In this document: positions 56,761 to 64,000 of the stretch, piece by piece
How positions within the stretch are numbered: the first letter of the stretch is position 1
Layout of the letters: each line of letters opens with the position of its first letter
Program-made: the position numbers and the translations under genes
Source: Welwitschia mirabilis
Taxonomy: Eukaryota > Gnetophyta > Gnetopsida > Welwitschiales
Direction of reading: 5' to 3'
Assembly: GCA_051453625.1 (NCBI GenBank)
Contig: JBOZIK010000001.1
Coordinates: forward strand, 284,318,516 to 284,382,515
Length of the DNA stretch: 64,000 nucleotides
The notes under the pieces: model-generated
What the model was told of the DNA's origin: nothing
The model's database searches: none
The model's input: the letters and a program-made list of their open reading frames with translations, nothing else

Positions 56761-57399
56761 ATAATAAAAAGGCATACTTTGTTAATAAGGGTAATCCTCA
56801 AGAAAATAAAAATCACAATAGATATAATTTTGAGAAACTCCATCTAGAAGGGAGAAATGAGATAAAAAAGTTCATGTAGTCACATAGGACAAAATTGACA
56901 AGGTAGAGGATGGGAAATATAGGTCATTAAAGATAGTATTCTAATTACATAGATGAATATCATTAAGATAATAAAAACATAAGAATCATCCTTATGGAAT
57001 AAGTGATTAGAAGAAAATGCAATAACTACAAGACTCAATGAGGGGAATTGCCTCTTTTTAGTAGTCTTATATGAGGGAAGAAGAAAATTAGAGGAATACA
57101 TGACATGAAGACTAAATAAAAGCATCATCATTTTCTAGAATTTAAAATAAATAAACAAGTGAGTCTTAAGTAAAATGGAGCAATTTGTGCTAATGAAATA
57201 ATAACTATAGAGAATAATAGGGATAAAAGTAGGAAAGTATTATAGTAAGAAACGTTTCTTCAAAAGTGGTGATATAAACCCTAACAAAGTAATTAGAAAG
57301 CTAGAAGACTTGATTATTGTGTGATAACTAGGTGGTAATAAGAAAAGAGAAAATAAGATAATAAATGATAAAAATTTATCTATAAAGTTATTGCTAAAA

Positions 57400-57720
57400 A
57401 AAGGGTGCAAATAATCTTGTAACGGACACTCAGTAGAAGATCATGATGGGAAAATATGGAATTTTGAAATGGTTGATTATGAAAGAACACATGCTAATGG
57501 TGGTAAATATAAGAAGATGCAATATTAATGTGCTAGAAGCATGTGGTAAATGTAGTCTACTGGAGATAACAGAGCATTTATTATAGTATTATTTATTAGT
57601 AAGAGTGGTTAGATGGGTTTTAAATGAAGAGAGTAATGAAGAAAGATTATTAATATTACAAGGGAAAGCATAAAAGTAATATTGTAATTCCTCTAGGTAG
57701 AAAGGAATAATAGAGTATTC
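57400..57720 (+). pseudogene. L1-D zf-RVT tail
   Basis: The frame reads M-K-E-H-M-L-M-V, N-I-R-R-C-N-I-N, then E-A-C-G-K-C-S-L-L-E-I-T-E-H-L-L (Cys pair and His kept; the last Cys is Tyr), and at about 57700 E-R-N-N-R-V-F-K-G-E. This is the standard order at the end of plant L1 ORF2. Confidence 0.75.
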
Positions 57721-57900
57721 AAAGGAGAAATTTTAAGATCAAAAGATAGTGAATAGAGAAGTAACTCATAGTAGGAATAAACACTTGCAATTTAAACTAA
57801 AAGATGCTAGAATATTTAGGATTAATGAGGAGTTGTAATGAGTTATATAATAGGTAAGTTATATGCTTTGATAAAATTAAAATAAATTTCAAAATTAATG

Positions 57901-59840
57901 AAAGAAAATTTATCAAAAATGGAAATTTCTTAATCAATAGCCATAGAATGTCAATAAGTATGAAGGTGATTATAAAAGCTAAGAGGCTGTAGTTAGCATG
58001 AAAGATTATATTTTCATCTTTTAAGGCCTATAATAACACTAATTAATTCTTTGGATGGCAAGCTCTAAGACTTGATCATGCTCAGAAGGACAATCTAAAA
58101 ATCCATGGAACTTGATAATAGAATTTATTAATGAATATCTCTTATGAAATAGTAATAACTCTAATCCTAGTGAATCATACTTTAATGTTTCACTACCATT
58201 AAGAGAAGGAAGGAGAATTAACCTTCCCCTCTACTTCATAGAAAAATTAAAGGGAAATTTAAGTGGAAGGCATCTAGAATGGGTTATTAAGAGAGTGAAA
58301 TTTCTAAAAATTCCTGTTAGAGTAGAATTAATACCTTAAAGAAGAGAAATAAGGACATTGATAAGAATACTAAGAACACTAGGGCTAAAGCTAAAAGTAA
58401 AGTTGATTCCAAAGCGTAAACACATAGAAAGAGGCTCCAAAAATGCACATATACAATCTTAATGATTAACAAAATAGAATTTAGTATAGAAGACAATAAT
58501 AATAAGAGTATTAATAAAAATAAATAGAATTAACAAGTAAAAAATTTACGTTGTTGAGTGATTATGAAAAAGAGAAAAACAAGAATAAAACAAAATAAAA
58601 AAGGTGCATCGAGAAGAGATTAATGAAGTAAGAAGCAAGGGTTCTAAGGAGGGTAAAGAAACTAACTAGAAAAGAAAGGAGTTACATGAGGATAGGTGGC
58701 AAAGCATTCATGTAGAGGAGTTCATAAATAAACTAATGAGTAAGAAGAATAAGCAACAAATCCAAAATAGAAAGAGTAGGAAGAGAATGTAACATAAAAA
58801 TGAAATCAAAGTAAGAAGTAGGAGAGAATTAGCATAAAAGAAAATAGGCAATAATATAAGGGATTGGATGATTATGAATACAGGAATAAGAAAATGAAGT
58901 TCAATAAGATAGTATCTATCAGAGAATGGAGGATCGTTATGTGATCTTTAGCCTAATGCCCAGAGATTTAATTGAAAAGATTACCAAAATCCATATAAAT
59001 TTGATTTTATTAACACCTTGATAAAAATAGATATAGAATGAAAGAGTCTTTGGTGAGAATAAGCAAGCTTAATAATACCAAGAAGGTCCTTGAAAATATA
59101 AGTACTAGATCTAGATTCCACTTTTTTCATAAGAAAAAATTAATGGAAAAACATGGCATATGATTTAGTCCTCTAATCTTTCTTGTTTTTAGAGGGTATG
59201 TCTATGTCAATTCTATAGAAGTTCTTTTAGATTTTGTGCTAATGAAAAATGAGTTAAATCTCCTAAATGCTATGCATAATAATGTAAATATATGTTAACT
59301 TAGAATATAACAATCTTTAATCAAGTAGATTGAAAGAAAAAAAGGTAACATTACTAATTTATAATAGTATAAAATTACAATGCATACTATCTTTTTTAAG
59401 TATGAAATACCATAGTTAATATTTATGGCGAATAGATTATTACAACATAAACTTCATTACCACATAGATTATTATTTTTAAAATACAATAATATGAGAGA
59501 TATTTATTTTAATATTTAAATAAAGTTTTATAACTTTAAGTTTCCTTTTTAATGATAATGGTTTTAGAGATAATGGTTTCTAATTTAATAAATTTATCCT
59601 TCTTTCTTAATTATTTATATAAACTTTTTCATATTCTTTTTTTAATACTTGAGTGCAACACAAATCATGAATATCGTTACTATGCTTTATATATAGTAAT
59701 TTTTAAAACAATTTATTAGCATTCTTATTTATTAATTATTCTTAGATACTAATTGAATCATGAAGTTATTTAGTCTTATCTAAGACTTTTATGTTTTATC
59801 ATAATTATTATTATACATCAAAAATACAAATATTTAACTA
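57901..59840. other. AT- and purine-rich interval
   Basis: Codon-like composition in places (P-L-R-E-G-R-R-I-N-L-P-L near 58195; F-L-V-F-R-G-Y-V-Y-V near 59190), possibly part of another LINE, but no family motif. Confidence 0.3.
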
Positions 59841-59909
59841 ATGGAATGCTATATGAGAGGGGATAAAACATTTAATAATGATAAGGATGAAAATGAAAAA
59901 TACATGCTT

Positions 59910-59910
<1 letters not shown>

Positions 59911-59944
<34 letters not shown>

Positions 59945-60044
59945 NNNNNNNNNNNNNNNNNNNNNNNNNNNNNNNNNNNNNNNNNNNNNNNNNNNNNNNN
60001 NNNNNNNNNNNNNNNNNNNNNNNNNNNNNNNNNNNNNNNNNNNN

Positions 60045-60116
<72 letters not shown>

Positions 60117-60117
60117 T
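59911..60117. repeat. CT microsatellite spanning a 100-N gap
   Basis: CT units at 59911-59944 and 60045-60110, then ACTCTCTC. The gap lies wholly inside the repeat. Open frames here are only poly Leu-Ser or Arg-Glu. Confidence 0.97.
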
Positions 60118-61193
60118 CATAGAATTTTTCCTTAGGTTGAAGAGAATTACAATATATAAAGCATTTTAAAACATGTTTTTATTAATCATGTGAAAGATAA
60201 ACCATATGTGCATCTATCTTAGGCATTTTCCATTTTAGAATCAAAATATCAACTACATTCAAATTTAATAATAATTTCTTAAAAATTTTAAAATCTTACT
60301 TCTTATGTAAATGTATCTTAGGTTTATTTAATATTTATGTATGTAACATATTGATAATTCTTGTAGCTTTAACTAGTGACATATGAAACTTTAATTAAAC
60401 TTTTCAAAGTTATCAGATAACTTTATCCAATTAAGTTTACTATATATGTTTTTCAATCATAAATAACATTTAAATTGTTTACTTTAGGAACATTAGTTAT
60501 ATTTTTGTTGTTTTTCATAGTTATTAATTTTTGTAATTATCAAACTTGATGTTTTTGTTTTTTAAAAGTTCATCGTTATTTCACAAAAGCAAAGAGAGTT
60601 CACTGGTTATATGTTCAGATAGTAAAGAATTTATATTTATCATAAATATTTCTATGTCTAGATAATATTCTAAAAGATGAAAGATATTAAAAGTATTAAA
60701 TTTAGCTATAAATAGAGCTTTAAAGATTAAAAAAATAAAAATAAAAGACAAATCAAAAAGAGAGAGAAAGACAGAAGAAACATAAATGGCAAGAGCAAAC
60801 TAAGGAAGAAGACAAAAGAGAGGAATAAGCTACAAAATAAAGAAATTGAATTAGGTTTAATAAATGAGAAAGTAGGTAAAACATCCTTAAGTGATTCATT
60901 TAAGAATGAATGCTTTTTTAAATAGAAGTAATCAATAAAATATAAGCTAAGAAATAATTATAAAAATAAAAATTATATATAATAAGATATAAAGAATAGT
61001 GGAAAATATGCTTTCTTGTAATACCTAATTTAAGCTCATCTTATTAATTACATCTTTTATTGTTTTACTAATTTTTTCATGTTTAATTATTTAAAAATAT
61101 TAGTAGAACTTATAATTAATAACTACTTATAATCCATTATGATATGATTTAGAACGTATGGTTTTAAAAAATGCACATAAGTAAACACTACAA
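60118..61193. other. AT-rich interval without recognised features
   Basis: No frame, repeat pair or motif found. Confidence 0.5.
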
Positions 61194-61374
61194 TTTTTTT
61201 TTTAAGTAACAGTATGATCAAATAGGTAGTATGTGCCATAGGAATGCCTAAAAGCACTTAGGCCTATGCAAATGTCAATTTTACACTCACACTAGCACGA
61301 GGATTCAATGGTAGATATGCCCCTTGGTAATGGAGGGGTTTAAACCCCCATGTTCAACATGTCCTTGACTTTTC
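61194..61374 (-). mobile_element. tRNA-derived SINE, copy 2, 5' truncated, with target duplication
   Basis: Flanked by CACTACAA at 61186-61193 and 61375-61382. The minus strand has the B-box GGGGTTTAAACCCC, the body block GGCATTCCTATGGCACATAC shared with copy 1, and a poly-A tail (the T run at 61194-61203). The A box is missing: the copy is 5' truncated, as often happens in target-primed reverse transcription. Confidence 0.75.
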
Positions 61375-61382
61375 CACTACAA

Positions 61383-62184
61383 TAAATAATCTAGACAACA
61401 ATACAAACAATTATTATGGAAGTAATTACAAATGATTTTAGCCTATACATGACACTGATGTCATATTTTTATGTTTTTTGTTTTTTATCTTGTTTTTTTA
61501 ACATAATAATAAGTTATATATCATTAATGAGATGTAAAATTATTATATTACATACATGAATATAAGTTCAGGAATAATCTTAGATTCAGGTATTACCATG
61601 ATATATCATTAGATAGGTGATAAATAGTCCTTGAAGTGCAAGCATTCTTATAAAGCATTTTCACTTCTATATAGTATTAAAGAATGATCTAACAAAATCC
61701 TTTACTATAAAGGGCTTAGAGTATTAAGTTAGAATAAGTTCATGCATAAATAAAATAGAAGAGTGATAATGAATTCCACTTCTAAAAATGTTTTATATAA
61801 AAATATGATGCAAAGGATCTTGTGATGAAATACATGTATGAAAATGATAGTTATTAGGATTTTCTTAATTTGATTATGATTAAATCACATGCAAAATGCA
61901 TGTACACAATCCTATATGATATGATTTTTGGTTGATTATTTATTTAAGAAAATAATTCTAAATTTATTAGGTTTATTTTATTTAAACAAAAAGTCATATA
62001 TATAAATAAAAACAAAAATGTCATTTCATTTGACATTGTAATTAAAACATTTGTATTTTCTAATTAAATAAAGCAATTAAAAGATAGCTAACTTTAAAAA
62101 AAGAAAGGAAAAAAATTGCTTACTTTCTTATCATTTTTTCAATAATATTACCTTCAAATAAATCAAAAGAGTACTTTAGAATTC
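61383..62184. other. AT-rich interval before gap
   Basis: Nothing recognised. Confidence 0.5.
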
Positions 62185-63155
62185 NNNNNNNNNNNNNNNN
62201 NNNNNNNNNNNNNNNNNNNNNNNNNNNNNNNNNNNNNNNNNNNNNNNNNNNNNNNNNNNNNNNNNNNNNNNNNNNNNNNNNNNNNNNNNNNNNNNNNNNN
62301 NNNNNNNNNNNNNNNNNNNNNNNNNNNNNNNNNNNNNNNNNNNNNNNNNNNNNNNNNNNNNNNNNNNNNNNNNNNNNNNNNNNNNNNNNNNNNNNNNNNN
62401 NNNNNNNNNNNNNNNNNNNNNNNNNNNNNNNNNNNNNNNNNNNNNNNNNNNNNNNNNNNNNNNNNNNNNNNNNNNNNNNNNNNNNNNNNNNNNNNNNNNN
62501 NNNNNNNNNNNNNNNNNNNNNNNNNNNNNNNNNNNNNNNNNNNNNNNNNNNNNNNNNNNNNNNNNNNNNNNNNNNNNNNNNNNNNNNNNNNNNNNNNNNN
62601 NNNNNNNNNNNNNNNNNNNNNNNNNNNNNNNNNNNNNNNNNNNNNNNNNNNNNNNNNNNNNNNNNNNNNNNNNNNNNNNNNNNNNNNNNNNNNNNNNNNN
62701 NNNNNNNNNNNNNNNNNNNNNNNNNNNNNNNNNNNNNNNNNNNNNNNNNNNNNNNNNNNNNNNNNNNNNNNNNNNNNNNNNNNNNNNNNNNNNNNNNNNN
62801 NNNNNNNNNNNNNNNNNNNNNNNNNNNNNNNNNNNNNNNNNNNNNNNNNNNNNNNNNNNNNNNNNNNNNNNNNNNNNNNNNNNNNNNNNNNNNNNNNNNN
62901 NNNNNNNNNNNNNNNNNNNNNNNNNNNNNNNNNNNNNNNNNNNNNNNNNNNNNNNNNNNNNNNNNNNNNNNNNNNNNNNNNNNNNNNNNNNNNNNNNNNN
63001 NNNNNNNNNNNNNNNNNNNNNNNNNNNNNNNNNNNNNNNNNNNNNNNNNNNNNNNNNNNNNNNNNNNNNNNNNNNNNNNNNNNNNNNNNNNNNNNNNNNN
63101 NNNNNNNNNNNNNNNNNNNNNNNNNNNNNNNNNNNNNNNNNNNNNNNNNNNNNNN
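62185..63155. other. Assembly gap (971 N)
   Basis: Unknown sequence; the largest gap in the window. An open frame reported across it is meaningless. Confidence 0.97.
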
Positions 63156-63676
63156 CTAAGAATGTTTGAATTTCTTCTTAACAATACATCTTTATATTGA
63201 TTAAAGTTATTTTATTTGTTGTTATTATTGCTAATCTTACTTTTGTTGAAATGTTGATTCTTGTTTTTACAAGACATTTTTTGTTGATTTTTCTTAAATA
63301 TAGAACCCTTAGGAGAAAGTTTTTTCTTATTTTATTTGCTAATTTATTCTACTATCTTTGCTTTATCTATGTCATTAGTTATCATGTTGTATTAAAACAA
63401 AAATATTTTATAGCAAAAAACAAAGAACAACTATTAGTAAAAAGATTTTCTTTGCCTCTTCATCAAGATGCATATGTAATACATATCTTAGTAAGTCCAT
63501 GAATTGACATTTAATACATGGCATGATACATTAAGATATTTTTCTAAAATTATATAATTTAGTGATATTTTGATGAATATAGAATTTAATGATATACATT
63601 TTCTTAAAAACATACTTAAATTCTTCCATGAAAATTCCACGTCTCTTAGATTTCTCATTTTTGTTTTTCACCACAG
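63156..63676 (+). other. AT-rich sequence, possibly intronic
   Basis: A 101-codon plus frame (63197-63502) is hydrophobic and AT-driven. It may be part of an intron or upstream region of the candidate exon; no domain recognised. Confidence 0.3.
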
Positions 63677-63834
63677 CTGAGCTTCTCCATTTAACATGTG
63701 GAAATATAAGAAAGCCTTTTTTGTAATCATCACATTATAACATTTCTATAACCTTTTACACATCACTGGTTCATGCTTTTGCCCTAGATGAATCTGGATC
63801 TCTTGTAACCTTTGATAGGCTCAACTTAATGAAG
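63677..63834 (+). pseudogene. Candidate exon of a host gene or pseudogene
   Basis: A pyrimidine-rich acceptor (TTTTTGTTTTTCACCACAG) ends at 63676 and an AAG/GTATAA donor follows 63834. Between them one frame reads E-L-L-H-L-T-C-G-N-I-R-K-P-F-L, a TAA stop at 63724-63726, then about 35 open codons including H-A-F-A-L-D-E-S-G-S-L-V-T-F-D-R-L-N. The composition is much more protein-like than the surroundings. The stop could be a decayed CAA, making this a pseudogene, or the exon model could be wrong. Family unknown. Confidence 0.3.
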
Positions 63835-64000
63835 GTATAAATTAAATTTCTTATATCTACATTTTTATTAGGTTGATTATCAAAATTATTTACTTGTGGA
63901 TTTTGATCTTGATTTGTAAAGTATTCTAGAAACTACATAAATGCATATATTAATTCTTTCATTAATACTAAATATAGCTTCGTTTCCATGATTATTTTGT
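63835..64000. other. Sequence after candidate exon
   Basis: AT-rich; if the exon is real this is intron. No further exon visible before the window ends. Confidence 0.3.

Larger units (their letters stand above)
53000..57900 (+). mobile_element. LINE L1-D, plus strand, degraded
   Basis: RT (55740-56760) and zf-RVT tail (57400-57720) are clear on the plus strand. ORF1 and endonuclease should lie at 53000-55700; this part is coding-like in composition but has no motif I can defend. It lies opposite in orientation to L1-A and L1-B. Confidence 0.7.

Noticed and set aside
52957-57131. Minus-strand frames at 52957-53145, 54744-54965 and 56880-57131
   Set aside because: Antisense to L1-D, whose plus-strand RT and tail motifs are clear.
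59841-60135. Three overlapping open frames of poly Leu-Ser or Arg-Glu
   Set aside because: Translation of the CT microsatellite and its gap.
62120-63184. 354-codon minus-strand open frame
   Set aside because: Almost wholly a run of N; only about 30 codons are real.

Overview
The window is a very AT-rich stretch of nuclear DNA from a land plant. It is built almost entirely of old, heavily mutated transposable elements. The plant assignment rests on Ty1/copia elements with an initiator-Met primer site and post-pol extension (Sirevirus-like), Ty3/gypsy elements of the Athila/Tat type with a tRNA-Asp-like primer site, plant L1 LINEs with a zf-RVT tail, a tRNA-headed SINE, and a plastid-derived fragment. 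The species cannot be told from the sequence. No intact gene was found. Most stops and lost catalytic residues fit C-to-T (or G-to-A) change, as expected of methylated, silenced repeats.

Layout. 1-370: a coding-like remnant that recurs at 38147-38520. About 870-5072: gypsy-A (minus; RT linker, protease, gag, leader, primer site, truncated LTR). 5073-19258: two copia copies in tandem (plus), LTR-internal-LTR-internal-LTR, with the central LTR shared. 19259-20055 and 27005-30770: gypsy-B (minus; integrase and RNase H end on the left; RNase H, RT, protease and gag on the right). It is split by gypsy-C (plus, 20056-26999), which has 1.3-1.4 kb LTRs and a TTAAG target duplication. 30771-35058: diffuse AT-rich DNA with a foldback MITE, short tandem repeats and a possible hAT remnant.

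35064-41419: copia-C (minus), with two ~1 kb LTRs, an ATAAC target duplication and only gag inside; a 770-bp piece of that gag is duplicated around a foreign segment. About 41425-45900 and 46450-51480: L1-A and L1-B (minus). About 51610-51800: a plastid trnA-rrn23 spacer fragment (NUPT). About 52040-52258: SINE copy 1. About 53000-57900: L1-D (plus). 59911-60117: a CT microsatellite around a gap. 61194-61374: SINE copy 2 (minus) with a CACTACAA target duplication. 63677-63834: a weak candidate exon, the only hint of a host gene.

Runs of N cover 12162-12261, 12983-13082, 25000-25560, 26143-26152, 27016-27025, 38236-38245, 38543-38642, 51801-51922, 59945-60044 and 62185-63155. Nothing here looks like an active new system. 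The items most worth following are the post-pol protein in the tandem copia copies, the unassigned coding remnant, the SINE family and the plastid insertion.
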